DNA from: an uncultured Nitrospirota bacterium
GTDB lineage: Bacteria; CG2-30-53-67
Direction: 5' to 3'
Length of the DNA stretch: 40,103 nucleotides
Assembly (NCBI GenBank): GCA_947259355.1
Contig: CAMYMF010000016.1
Coordinates: forward strand, 45,663-85,765
The position numbers and the translations under genes were made by a program. The notes below the pieces were generated by a model. The model saw only the letters and a list, made by a program, of their open reading frames with translations. It did no database searches and was not told where the DNA came from. This document shows, one piece after another, positions 24,561 through 32,918 of the stretch (the first letter of the stretch is position 1; every line of letters starts with the position of its first letter).

Positions 24561-24601
24561 CCTGCTTGAGCAGGGAGAGATTCCGGCATTCCAGCCGGAA
24601 T
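24561..24601. repeat. Pair of short palindromes, REP-like
   Basis: CCTGC-TTGA-GCAGG (24561-24574) is followed by ATTCCGGC-ATTCCA-GCCGGAAT (24580-24601). The arrangement resembles interspersed REP-type repeats. No second copy was found in this window. Confidence 0.45.
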
Positions 24602-24694
24602 GACAATTGCGCCAACATCTCGCAGGAACGAGGCCGTGTCTCATGCAGAGTCCAATTCCGAGGACGTAGCGGAAACCGGTAAGAACTCTTCGTG

Positions 24695-25258
24695 TCAGAA
24701 GGTGTAGTCCTTCGGCTCGGTGAGGCGCTTCATCATGAGGGCCACGTCGTGGGTGACGCCGTCTTTTCGCATGAAGTAATCGTCCAGTGTGCACTTGAGC
24801 TCGAAGCCGAGGCGCCGAAAGGCCTTGAGCACCTTCACGTGATCGAGAATAACCTCTGCCTTGAGGAACTCCACCCCCACCTTCCGGGCCACTTCGCACA
24901 TTTCGAGAATCATCTGGCTGCCGAGCCCGACACCCCGGAAATCCCCGGCCAGAAAGATCCGGATCTCCCCAACGTGCCGCACAGTCTTGAGGCCCCGGTA
25001 GAGGGCCACATCCCCCACCAGACGATCGTCACAGTAGGCGACCAGCGGCATCACCCGTTCATAGTTGAGGTTTTCGATCCAGCGGTGGACAGTGGCGGGA
25101 TCTTTGACCTCGTCCTTGAGAAATCGGGTATCTTCGGTTGAGGCCTGCTCGAACAGGGCCACAAGCCGTTTTTCGTCCTCCGCCAGCAGCGGACGGAGCA
25201 GCACACGGCGACCGTTGTTGAGATTGACGAATTTCCGATGGACGGCGAAGTTGAACAT
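24695..25258 (-). CDS. GNAT-family N-acetyltransferase
   Basis: A 187-residue single-domain acetyltransferase. The N-terminal RRVLLRPLLAEDEKRLVALF is the first strand and helix of the fold. The central EIRIFLAGDFRGVGLGSQMI carries strand 4 and the acetyl-CoA pyrophosphate loop (RGVGLG). KAFRRLGFELKCTLDDYF is the typical end (the LGF motif after helix 4). The acceptor is unknown; small molecules, peptides or proteins are possible. The ATG at 25258 follows GGAGGAG at 5 bases; a longer in-frame start has no such site. It is divergent from the glutaryl-CoA dehydrogenase operon, and no functional link is evident. Confidence 0.88.
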   Translation of the reverse strand: MFNFAVHRKFVNLNNGRRVLLRPLLAEDEKRLVALFEQASTEDTRFLKDEVKDPATVHRWIENLNYERVMPLVAYCDDRLVGDVALYRGLKTVRHVGEIRIFLAGDFRGVGLGSQMILEMCEVARKVGVEFLKAEVILDHVKVLKAFRRLGFELKCTLDDYFMRKDGVTHDVALMMKRLTEPKDYTF

Positions 25259-25735
25259 CTTCTCCTCCGGGCGGACCAAAACCGGCAAGGGCCGGAAACC
25301 CTCCCCGCCCGCACCGGTCGTCGGACTCAAAGGCATGACAAACGTAGAGGGGCTCAAATATACCAGCCGCCCTTCCCCGCGTCAATAGGTATTCACCGGA
25401 AGGGCAGTCGCAGGCGAGGCCGGAGACAGTGTTTCCGACGGCGCAGCCTCCAGAAAGAGGAAATGCCGGTCACCATTCAGTGACATGTCAACCCCTTGTG
25501 GCCGACTTCCTGCGGGGAATATCGAGACACCGCGGCGATCGAGCCAACACAATGCAGGGCTTGCCGTCATTCTAAGGGCTTCTGCCATCCAGCTGACCTC
25601 ACCGGGAGCCGTCTTAGGGCTTCGAGATTTAATTGATGCGTCCTATGGACGGATTGTTGTAGACAAGGCATTATAGAGGGGCGAGCAGTAGCGACTGAAC
25701 GAGCAGAGATCAGATGATTCCTGCGGGGAGGGTTT
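25259..25735. other. Spacer between divergent genes
   Basis: About 477 bases. CGTCC-TAT-GGACG (25639-25651) is a perfect palindrome about 85 bases upstream of the glutaryl-CoA dehydrogenase start and could be an operator for that operon. ATTATAGAGG around 25670 may hold a -10 element. An open frame at 25382-25588 on the minus strand has no ribosome-binding site and is not called. Confidence 0.4.
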
Positions 25736-26902
25736 ATGTATAGAGGACTGGATTACTTGCACTTCTCGACCCTGCTGTCGGAAGAAGAGAAGATGGTCAT
25801 GCAGAGCACCCGCAAGTGGGTGGAACAGCGGGTCGTGCCTGAGATCGCGGATTACTTCCAGCGCGCAGAGTTCCCGGTCCATCTGGTGAAGGAGATGGGG
25901 GCACTGGGCCTCTTGGGGATGACCATCCCGGAGGCACACGGCGGCACCGGCGCGACCTACACGGCATACGGCATCGCCATGCAGGAGCTGGAACGAGGCG
26001 ACAGCGCCGTTCGCTCCTTCGCTTCCGTGCAATCCTCATTGGTGATGTATCCCATCTATCTGTGGGGCAATGACCGGCAGAAGAAATATTGGCTGCCGTT
26101 GCTGGCCCGGGGCGACAAGATCGGGGCCTTCGGCCTCACCGAAGCGGGTGCCGGCAGCGACCCGGCCCGGATGATCACGCGAGCGACGCAGCAGGGCGAC
26201 ACCTATATTCTCAACGGGGGTAAGATGTGGATCACCAACGGCACCCTTGCCGACGTCTCCCTCGTCTGGGCCAAGGATGACCAGGGCGAGATCCGGGCCT
26301 TTCTGGTCGAAAAGGGCACTCCCGGTTTCAGCGCACCGCCCATCGAGAACAAGCTTTCCTTGCGGGCCGGCAACACGGCGGAGCTTGTCTTCAATGACTG
26401 CGAGATCCCCCGGGAGAACATGCTGCCCGACGCCGCCGGATTGAAGCATGCACTCATGTGTCTGACCAGCGCCCGATTCGGCATTGCCTGGGGCGCCATT
26501 GGCGCCGCCATGGCCTGTTACGATGAAGCCCTGAACTATGGGAAAGAGCGGATTCAGTTTGACAAACCGATTGCGGGCTTTCAGATCTCCCAGGAGAAGC
26601 TGGTCTACATGCTCACGGAGATCACCAAGATGCAATTTGTGACCCTGCAGGTGTCCCGGTTGATGGACCGGGGCGAAGGACGTTACACCCATGTTTCCCT
26701 GGTCAAGCGGAACAATGTCTATCACGCGCTCGAAATTGCACGGCTCGCCCGGGATCTCCTCGGCGCCAACGGAATCACCACCGACTACGGCGCCATCCGC
26801 CATATGACCAATCTGGAATCGGTCAAGACCTATGAGGGCACCCATGACATCCATACCCTGATCCTGGGCAAGGACATCACAGGTCTTGCCGCCTTCAACT
26901 GA
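25736..26902 (+). CDS. gcdH: Glutaryl-CoA dehydrogenase (acyl-CoA dehydrogenase family)
   Basis: A 388-residue FAD-dependent acyl-CoA dehydrogenase closest in motifs to glutaryl-CoA dehydrogenase: SVQSSLVMYPIYLWG and, at the C-terminus, TYEGTHDIHTLILGKDITG. The catalytic base is Glu367. The glutaryl-carboxylate pocket is conserved: ELERGDSAVRS keeps Glu86, Arg93 and Ser94, which in studied enzymes go with the decarboxylating type (glutaryl-CoA to crotonyl-CoA plus CO2). AFGLTEAGAGSD is the FAD-binding motif. Electrons should pass to ETF, whose genes are not here. GGGGAGGG precedes the ATG. It is the first gene of an operon with 2-oxoacid:ferredoxin oxidoreductase and a CoA-transferase. Confidence 0.9.
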   Translation: MYRGLDYLHFSTLLSEEEKMVMQSTRKWVEQRVVPEIADYFQRAEFPVHLVKEMGALGLLGMTIPEAHGGTGATYTAYGIAMQELERGDSAVRSFASVQSSLVMYPIYLWGNDRQKKYWLPLLARGDKIGAFGLTEAGAGSDPARMITRATQQGDTYILNGGKMWITNGTLADVSLVWAKDDQGEIRAFLVEKGTPGFSAPPIENKLSLRAGNTAELVFNDCEIPRENMLPDAAGLKHALMCLTSARFGIAWGAIGAAMACYDEALNYGKERIQFDKPIAGFQISQEKLVYMLTEITKMQFVTLQVSRLMDRGEGRYTHVSLVKRNNVYHALEIARLARDLLGANGITTDYGAIRHMTNLESVKTYEGTHDIHTLILGKDITGLAAFN

Positions 26903-26917
26903 CGGGGGGGTCGGCAG

Positions 26918-28042
26918 ATGGCCTACGCATTCATGGATGGGGCGGAAGCCCTGGCCCGTGCAGCACTCCTGGCAGGCTGTGACTTTTATGCAGGCTACCC
27001 CATCTCCCCGGCCACGAAGATCCATCTTCTGTTGATGGACGCGCTGCCGTCGTCGGGGGGCATTGCCATCCAGGGTGAGGATGAGATCGCCTCCATTTCG
27101 ATCTGCATCGGCGCCGCCATGACGGGCCGGAAGGCCCTCACCGCCACCAGCGGTCCCGGCATCAGCCTCTATTCGGAAAGCATCGGGCTCGCCATCATGG
27201 GAGAAGTGCCCCTGGTGATCGTCGATGTGCAGCGGATGGGACCGGCCACCGGCGGCGCGACCACCGGCGCCGAGGGCGATGTGCAGTTCGTCCGGTGGCC
27301 CACATCGGGAGGCCTCCCCATGATCGTTCTGGCACCGGCGGGCCTGGCTTCGATGCTGTCCCTCACCGTGCATGCCTTCAATTTGTCCGAAACGCTCCGG
27401 ACACCCGTGATTCTGCTGACCTCCAAACAGATGGTGCTCTCCAAGCAAACCGTGGCTACTGACGAGGTGGCACTTCCCAAGATTCGCAACCGCCACTATT
27501 TCTCCGATCCCGGGGAGTACGTTCCTTACGGGGTCGACAAGCCGTCCGACATTCCGCCCTTCCTTCCCATGGGAGCCTCGCAACCCGTCCGTTTCACCGG
27601 TTCCATGCACGATGCCCGAGGCTACCTGACCAAGGACCCCGAGAAGGCGGAGCAAAAACTGCGGCATCTCCAGCAGAAGATCACCGCCCACGCCGAGCAG
27701 ATCGAATCGGTCACCCTCGATCTGCAAAAGGGCGCGAAGACCCTGCTCTTGGCATACGGCGTGAATGCGCCGCTGTGCGAAGCGGCGGTTCAGAGGGTGC
27801 GGCAGAAGGGCAAGCGCTGTTCCCTGATGATCATTGAATCTCTCTTCCCGGTACCTGAGAAGAGGCTGCAGTCCGCCCTCCAGGGGATTCGCACGGTCAT
27901 CGTACCGGAGCTGAACATCGGGCTCTATGCGGAATCGCTGAAACCCCTCCTGGCACCGGGACAAAAGCTCATCCCCATCACCCGGGTCGACGGCGAGCCA
28001 CTCTCCGTCAATGCCATTCTCCGGGAGGGCCATCTCCTGTGA
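26918..28042 (+). CDS. korA: 2-oxoacid:ferredoxin oxidoreductase, alpha subunit
   Basis: A 374-residue alpha subunit of the pyruvate/2-oxoglutarate ferredoxin oxidoreductase superfamily. Motifs include FYAGYPISPATKI, QGEDEIASI, TATSGPGISLYSE and VQRMGPATGG, which resemble the KorA (2-oxoglutarate) type more than pyruvate enzymes. With the beta subunit it performs CoA-dependent oxidative decarboxylation of a 2-oxoacid to acyl-CoA, reducing ferredoxin. The ATG follows a G-rich site and lies 15 bases after gcdH. The stop TGA overlaps the GTG start of the next gene (GTGA), indicating translational coupling. 2-oxoglutarate and 2-oxoadipate are both reasonable substrates given the glutaryl-CoA context. 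The substrate is not proven. Confidence 0.88.
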   Translation: MAYAFMDGAEALARAALLAGCDFYAGYPISPATKIHLLLMDALPSSGGIAIQGEDEIASISICIGAAMTGRKALTATSGPGISLYSESIGLAIMGEVPLVIVDVQRMGPATGGATTGAEGDVQFVRWPTSGGLPMIVLAPAGLASMLSLTVHAFNLSETLRTPVILLTSKQMVLSKQTVATDEVALPKIRNRHYFSDPGEYVPYGVDKPSDIPPFLPMGASQPVRFTGSMHDARGYLTKDPEKAEQKLRHLQQKITAHAEQIESVTLDLQKGAKTLLLAYGVNAPLCEAAVQRVRQKGKRCSLMIIESLFPVPEKRLQSALQGIRTVIVPELNIGLYAESLKPLLAPGQKLIPITRVDGEPLSVNAILREGHLL

Positions 28043-29370
28043 CGGCTATCACTTACATCGATCCCGCCCGGCTCCCCTACCCTTTCTGCCCTGGCTGCTC
28101 ACACGGAACGGTGCTCGATCGGCTCAATGAAGCCATGCTCCGGCTTTCCCTCGACCCACAGAGAGTGGTTATGGTGACGGATATCGGCTGCGTCGGACTT
28201 TCGGACCAGTGGTTCGTGACCCATGCCTTTCACGGCCTGCACGGCAGAAGCGTCCTCTATGCGGAAGGGATCAAGCTGGCGGCTCCTGATCTGGAGGTCA
28301 TTGTCCTCATGGGCGACGGGGCGGCCGGGATCGGGGGGCACCATCTCATCAGTGCGGCGCGCCGAAACATCGGGGTCCACGTCGTTCTGTTCAACAATTT
28401 CAATTTCGGTATGACCGGCGGCGAGCATTCCGTCACGACCCCGCAGGAGGCCCGGACCTCCACGACCCGGAGTGGTCAGATGGAGCAGCCCTTTCGCATC
28501 GCGGAGACACTGTCGATCAACGGCGCGCCCTTTGCGGCGCGGCGCGCAGCCTACGACGGTGACTTGGTCGATGTCATGCAAGAAGCACTGGCCTTCGACG
28601 GCTTTTCCATCATCGAAGTCCTCGAGTTCTGTCCGTCCTACTATGTGCCCTGCAATCAATTCCGAAAATCAGACATGGAGGCGCTCCTCGCGGGCGATGT
28701 CTTTCCGAGAATGCTCGAAGTCCGTGACGAGCGGACCGAGTATGCCACGTACCTGGCAGCCGTTGGCACAGACAAACCGCGCAGGGAGCTCCTACACGGT
28801 GACAGAATTGAAAAGCGCTTCGAACACACCCTCTCCGATAAACTCGACATTATTGTTGCGGGCGCGGCAGGCGGCAAGGTCCTGTCGAGCGCGTCGCTGT
28901 TTGCCAGGGCGGGCATCGCATCGGGACTCTTTGCGCTGCAGCATGATGACTATCCCGTGACAGTTCGTACGGGGCATTCCATCTCCTTTCTGAAGCTGTC
29001 CCCATCGCCCATCGCCCAGATGGGCATCGAGGCGCCGGGCATTCTCCTGCTCCTCTCTGAGGAGGGACTGGTCAGAGCCGGCACCTTCCTGAAAAAGATG
29101 CAGCAGAATCAACGGGTGATTCTTGCGGGAGATCTTCCCCGACCCGAAACGGCGGCGGCCGTTGAACGGCTCAAGCTGGATCAGCTCAAAGGTCGGATGC
29201 CCCGGCAACAGACGGCACTGGGCGTGCTCTTTCTCTTTCTCAAGAAGCATCCGCTCTTTCCGCTCGAAGCGTTGCGGGAATCGGTCGCGCGCGCACAAGG
29301 AACGGAGAGGGCAGAGAAGCTCTTCGCGATCGCCCGGGAGGCCTCCGATGACATCTGGGAGTCTGCCTGA
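28039..29370 (+). CDS. korB: 2-oxoacid:ferredoxin oxidoreductase, fused beta and gamma subunits
   Basis: A 443-residue protein. Residues 1-260 are the TPP-binding beta subunit: FCPGCSHG with Cys17 and Cys20, Cys51 in DIGC, the TPP motif GDG (92-94) to NN (119-120), and Cys198/Cys205 in EFCPSYYVPC. A single [4Fe-4S] cluster bound by such Cys is known in two-subunit enzymes. Residues about 265-443 look like the gamma subunit (KLDIIVAGAAGGKVLSSASLFARAG, the nucleotide/CoA-loop type GxGGxG region), so beta and gamma are joined in one chain. The GTG start overlaps the korA stop. It works with KorA in ferredoxin-linked acyl-CoA formation. The fusion is evident from length and motif order. Confidence 0.87.
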   Translation: MTAITYIDPARLPYPFCPGCSHGTVLDRLNEAMLRLSLDPQRVVMVTDIGCVGLSDQWFVTHAFHGLHGRSVLYAEGIKLAAPDLEVIVLMGDGAAGIGGHHLISAARRNIGVHVVLFNNFNFGMTGGEHSVTTPQEARTSTTRSGQMEQPFRIAETLSINGAPFAARRAAYDGDLVDVMQEALAFDGFSIIEVLEFCPSYYVPCNQFRKSDMEALLAGDVFPRMLEVRDERTEYATYLAAVGTDKPRRELLHGDRIEKRFEHTLSDKLDIIVAGAAGGKVLSSASLFARAGIASGLFALQHDDYPVTVRTGHSISFLKLSPSPIAQMGIEAPGILLLLSEEGLVRAGTFLKKMQQNQRVILAGDLPRPETAAAVERLKLDQLKGRMPRQQTALGVLFLFLKKHPLFPLEALRESVARAQGTERAEKLFAIAREASDDIWESA

Positions 29371-29432
29371 TGGCGGGACACAACGGGCGTTCGCACCACC
29401 GCCTTCGCGCGTCATAACCAGGGAGTGACAAG

Positions 29433-30626
29433 ATGACCAACTTGTTGGATGGCGTCCGGGTGATCGACCTGAGTCGGGTGCTGGCCGGGCCCTACTGTAC
29501 GATGATGCTGGGCGATCTGGGCGCGGATGTCATCAAGGTGGAAATGCCCGGGCGGGGCGACGACACCCGCCACTGGGGCCCGCCCTTCGCCGAAGGGAGC
29601 GAGTCGGCCTATTTCCTCTGCACCAACCGTAACAAGCGAAGCCTGACCCTCAATCTCAAGTCCGAGCGGGGGTTGACGATTCTTCGCGACCTCGTCGGCA
29701 AGGGGGACGTGCTCGTCGAGAACTTCAAGGTGGGCACACTGGAGCGCTGGGGACTGACTTATGAAGCACTGCAGCGGCTCCGGCCGGGCCTGATCTACTG
29801 CACCATTACCGGCTACGGCTACACCGGACCCTACCGCCACCGGGCGGGCTACGATTTCATCATTCAGGCCGAAGGGGGCATCATGAGCATCACCGGCCCC
29901 ACCGAGGGGGAGCCCCACAAGGTCGGGGTGGCCATCGCCGACATCACCGCGGGTCTCTTCGCGGCCAATGCGATTCTCGCCGCGCTCTTCGCTCGCGAAC
30001 GGACCGGCCGCGGCCAGCGGATCGACATTTCCCTGCTTGACTGCCAGGTGGCCTGGCTGGCGAATGTGGCCAGCAATTACCTCGTCTCGGGCAAGGTGCC
30101 GGCTCGCTACGGAAACGCCCATCCCAATATCGTCCCCTATCAGGTCTTTCGCGCCCGGGACCGGCACTTCGCCTTCGCCGTGGGCAACGACAGCCAGTGG
30201 GAGACGTTCTGCCGCGCCGTGGGCAAACCAGAATGGCACGAGGACGCGCGCTTTGCCACCAATGCGGCCCGGGTCGAAAACCGCGACACGCTGATTTCGC
30301 TCCTGGACGAACTCTTCGCCCGGCGGGATCTGGACGACTGGCTTGGGGAGCTGGAGGCCCTCGGCATTCCGGCAGCGCCCATCAACACCATCGACCAGGT
30401 CTTTGCCGACCCCCAGGTGCGGAGTCGCGGGATGCAGGTCGCGATGCCTCACCCCACGGCCGGCACGCTCTCCATGACGGCCTCGCCCCTGGCCATTCCC
30501 ACCGCGCCGACTCAACTGCGCCACCCCCCCCCGCTGCTCGGCCAGCACACCGACGAAATCCTGCGGGAGATTCTCGGCTGTGATGACGGGACGATCCACG
30601 CCCTGCGGCAGGCGGCTGTGGTCTAA
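29433..30626 (+). CDS. Class III CoA-transferase (CaiB/BaiF family), likely acting on glutarate
   Basis: A 397-residue family III CoA-transferase. The N-terminus LLDGVRVIDLSRVLAGPYCTMMLGDLGADVIKVE is the family hallmark, and the catalytic Asp170 (VAIADITAG) forms the acyl-aspartyl intermediate. The related human enzyme SUGCT moves CoA from succinyl-CoA to glutarate. Placed after gcdH and korAB, the simplest reading is that Kor makes succinyl-CoA from 2-oxoglutarate, the transferase makes glutaryl-CoA, and GcdH turns it into crotonyl-CoA. The substrate is inferred from this context alone. GGGAG precedes the ATG, 62 bases after korB. It is the last gene of the operon. Confidence 0.85.
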   Translation: MTNLLDGVRVIDLSRVLAGPYCTMMLGDLGADVIKVEMPGRGDDTRHWGPPFAEGSESAYFLCTNRNKRSLTLNLKSERGLTILRDLVGKGDVLVENFKVGTLERWGLTYEALQRLRPGLIYCTITGYGYTGPYRHRAGYDFIIQAEGGIMSITGPTEGEPHKVGVAIADITAGLFAANAILAALFARERTGRGQRIDISLLDCQVAWLANVASNYLVSGKVPARYGNAHPNIVPYQVFRARDRHFAFAVGNDSQWETFCRAVGKPEWHEDARFATNAARVENRDTLISLLDELFARRDLDDWLGELEALGIPAAPINTIDQVFADPQVRSRGMQVAMPHPTAGTLSMTASPLAIPTAPTQLRHPPPLLGQHTDEILREILGCDDGTIHALRQAAVV

Positions 30627-30714
30627 AGCCGCCCTGGGGAGCCCCACAGGTAGTGAAGGGCGCGGAGAGAAGATTCGGGGTAAAGCCAGAAAAGGGACGC
30701 TCGTCCGCTTTGGC

Positions 30715-30744
30715 TTGACTTCCCTGTTCAATAGCCATTAATAT
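30715..30744 (+). promoter_or_regulatory. Sigma-70-like promoter of the CBS-DASS-LCIB operon
   Basis: TTGACT (30715-30720) and TAATAT (30739-30744) are good -35 and -10 matches with an 18-base spacer. They lie 74 bases before the start of the CBS gene. This is the best promoter-like pair seen in the window. Confidence 0.55.
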
Positions 30745-30817
30745 TTTATTTCGTCTTCAAAGGGGAAACCAGCAATTCAGGAGACATCGAACCAAAGCAT
30801 GTGTAAAGGGGGGAATT

Positions 30818-31348
30818 ATGCTGACCAAAGACTTTGTCCGGACCATATACACGCCGATTGATGAATATCCACACATTCCTGTGGATGCCCCGGTGACGGA
30901 GGCTTATACCATCCTCAAGAAATACTACACCGAGGGGTGCGGATTCCGGACGATCCTCGTGATGGATGACGAGAATCATCTCAAAGGTGTCCTGACGCTG
31001 AGAGACCTGATGCGGGCCGTGGTACCGGGTTTCTTGAAGAAAAAGCAGACCTCCCGTTCCGGGCTTCAACCCTATCTACCGGTGGAGCAGGATTTTCCCG
31101 CACTGCTCCTGATCTGGCAGGAGGATTTTGCGGGAAAGTGCCGGAAGGAAGCGGAAAAGAAGGTGGGAGAGGTGATGACCCAGATAGACGAAACCGTGCA
31201 ACTCGACGACTCGGCGGCCAAGTGCGCCTACCTCATGGTTAAGAAGGATCTTATCGTTATTCCGGTCATCGATGACGGCATGGCCGTCGGTGTGGTCCGC
31301 ATGGTGGATGTCTTCATGGAGATCACCGATATGGTTGTGCCCGACTAA
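30818..31348 (+). CDS. Protein with a pair of CBS domains
   Basis: A 176-residue cytoplasmic protein made of two CBS modules: residues about 8-75 (ending VLTLRDLMRAVV) and 115-172 (MTQIDETVQLDD through GVVRMVDVFME), with a charged helix between. CBS pairs bind adenosine nucleotides and often control transporters or channels. It is the first gene of an operon with an anion transporter and an LCIB-like protein, so it may sense energy state (AMP/ATP) for that transporter; this is inference. GGGGGG-type spacing before the ATG gives a modest ribosome-binding site. The promoter at 30715-30744 lies upstream. Confidence 0.83.
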   Translation: MLTKDFVRTIYTPIDEYPHIPVDAPVTEAYTILKKYYTEGCGFRTILVMDDENHLKGVLTLRDLMRAVVPGFLKKKQTSRSGLQPYLPVEQDFPALLLIWQEDFAGKCRKEAEKKVGEVMTQIDETVQLDDSAAKCAYLMVKKDLIVIPVIDDGMAVGVVRMVDVFMEITDMVVPD

Positions 31349-31400
31349 TTCACCGATCCATCCAACAAATAACTAACGCAGCGCAAGAGGAGGCGAGAGA

Positions 31401-32897
31401 ATGACAGATGGTGCACCACGGAAAGAGGTACATATCCGCCCTGCGAAGCCAAAACTCGATGTCAGGCGGATTTTTTTTATACTGCTCGGGATCTTCCTTT
31501 TTGTCGTGCTCTACTCCATGGATCCCCTTCCTGATGCCATCGATCCCATGGGAGAGCGTTTCCCCCTGACCAAGGAAGGCAAGGCGGCCATTGCCCTCTT
31601 TCTCCTGGCCGGCACGTGGTGGGTCTTTGAGGTGATTCCCATTGGGGTGACCAGCCTGACCATCGGGGTCGTCCAGGCCCTCTTTCTGATCCGCCCCGCC
31701 AAGGTGGCCTTCAAAGATTTCATGGATCCCTCGGTTCTGTTCATCTTCGGGTCTATCGTGGTGGGCATGGTGTTCACCAAGGTGGGTCTGACCAAGCGGC
31801 TGGCGTACAAGATGCTGAGCATCGTCGGGGAAAAGACGAGCATGATCTATCTCGGATGTTTCTTGGTCACCGCTGCGTTGACGCACATCATGGCCCATAC
31901 GGCCGTGGCGGCGACCATGTTTCCCATTCTCATGGCGATCTACACCCTCTACGGTGAAGGAGACAAGCAGACCCGATTCGGCAAGGGGCTCTTTATCGGG
32001 ATGGCCTTTGTGGCCGGCGCGGGAAGTATGATCACCCTCCTCGGGGCGGCCCGGGGCGCCGTGGCCCTCGGCTTCTACAACGACATTGCCGGGAAGAATG
32101 TCACCTTTTTCGAGCTGACCAAGTTCATGTTTCCCATCGGCTGGATACTGGTCTTTCTCTGCTGGGGCATGATGATGATCATGTTCAAGCCGGAAAAGAA
32201 GGTGATCCCCGGACTCAAGGAGAAAGCGCAGAAACTCTACAAGGAACAGGGCCCCATCACCACCCGGGAGATTTTCGTTGCGGCGATCGTCCTGGCGGTG
32301 ATTTTGACCCTGTCGCTCAAGTCTTTCATCCCGGCCATGAAATTTCTGGATAAATCGGCCGTGGTCCTGGTCTCAACGATCGTCTTCTTCCTGTTCAAGA
32401 TCCTGACCATCAACGAACTGGAAGAGATCCCTTGGAACATCATCCTCCTTTTCGCGGGCGCCATGAGTATTGGCTTCTGCCTCTGGGATACGGGGGCGGC
32501 CAAGTGGCTCGCCATCAACTGGCTGGTCATGTTCAAGGAGTCGACCCCCTTTGTCTTTATTCTGGGCATCTCCTTCTTCGTGATGGTCATGACCAACTTC
32601 ATCATGAACGTCGCGGCCATCGCCATTTCCCTGCCCGTCGCCCTGGTCATTGCCCCCTATCTTGGGGTAGCGCCGGAGGCGATCCTCTATTCCTCACTGA
32701 TCGTCTCGGCCTGTCCATTTCTCCTTCTGGTCGGCGCGGCGCCCAACGCCATTGCCTATGACTCCAACCAGTTTTCCACCGGTCAGTTCTTCATGGCAGG
32801 CATACCAGGCAGCATCGTCTTGATGGCCGTGGTGGCGTTCGCCATTGGCATCGTCTGGCCGGTTATGGGAATGCCGATCACCGTAGCCGTTCAATAG
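31401..32897 (+). CDS. SLC13/DASS-type anion transporter with altered SNT motifs
   Basis: A 498-residue membrane protein with about 11-12 helices and the two-repeat layout of the divalent-anion:Na+ symporter family (TWWVFEVIPIGVTSL is the typical entry motif). The two substrate/sodium motifs, normally Ser-Asn-Thr, are changed: the first is Ala165-His166-Thr167 (LTHIMAHTAVAATMFPI), the second Met402-Asn403-Val404 (NFIMNVAAIAISLPV). Carboxylate binding as in known dicarboxylate carriers is therefore doubtful, and another anion is likely. The LCIB-like neighbour points to bicarbonate as a candidate. GAGGAGG precedes the ATG. Only 21 bases separate it from the LCIB-like start. Confidence 0.87.
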   Translation: MTDGAPRKEVHIRPAKPKLDVRRIFFILLGIFLFVVLYSMDPLPDAIDPMGERFPLTKEGKAAIALFLLAGTWWVFEVIPIGVTSLTIGVVQALFLIRPAKVAFKDFMDPSVLFIFGSIVVGMVFTKVGLTKRLAYKMLSIVGEKTSMIYLGCFLVTAALTHIMAHTAVAATMFPILMAIYTLYGEGDKQTRFGKGLFIGMAFVAGAGSMITLLGAARGAVALGFYNDIAGKNVTFFELTKFMFPIGWILVFLCWGMMMIMFKPEKKVIPGLKEKAQKLYKEQGPITTREIFVAAIVLAVILTLSLKSFIPAMKFLDKSAVVLVSTIVFFLFKILTINELEEIPWNIILLFAGAMSIGFCLWDTGAAKWLAINWLVMFKESTPFVFILGISFFVMVMTNFIMNVAAIAISLPVALVIAPYLGVAPEAILYSSLIVSACPFLLLVGAAPNAIAYDSNQFSTGQFFMAGIPGSIVLMAVVAFAIGIVWPVMGMPITVAVQ

Positions 32898-32918
32898 TAG
32901 AGCTTAAGGATGGATTAT

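Noticed and set aside
25382-25588. Minus-strand open frame of 68 codons between the GNAT and gcdH genes
   Set aside because: No ribosome-binding site, no family-like pattern, and it overlaps the expected promoter region of the gcdH operon.
26036-28033. Long open frame (665 codons) on the minus strand opposite gcdH and korA
   Set aside because: It is the complement of two well-supported genes in GC-rich DNA; the composition is His/Gly/Arg-rich and no motif is seen.
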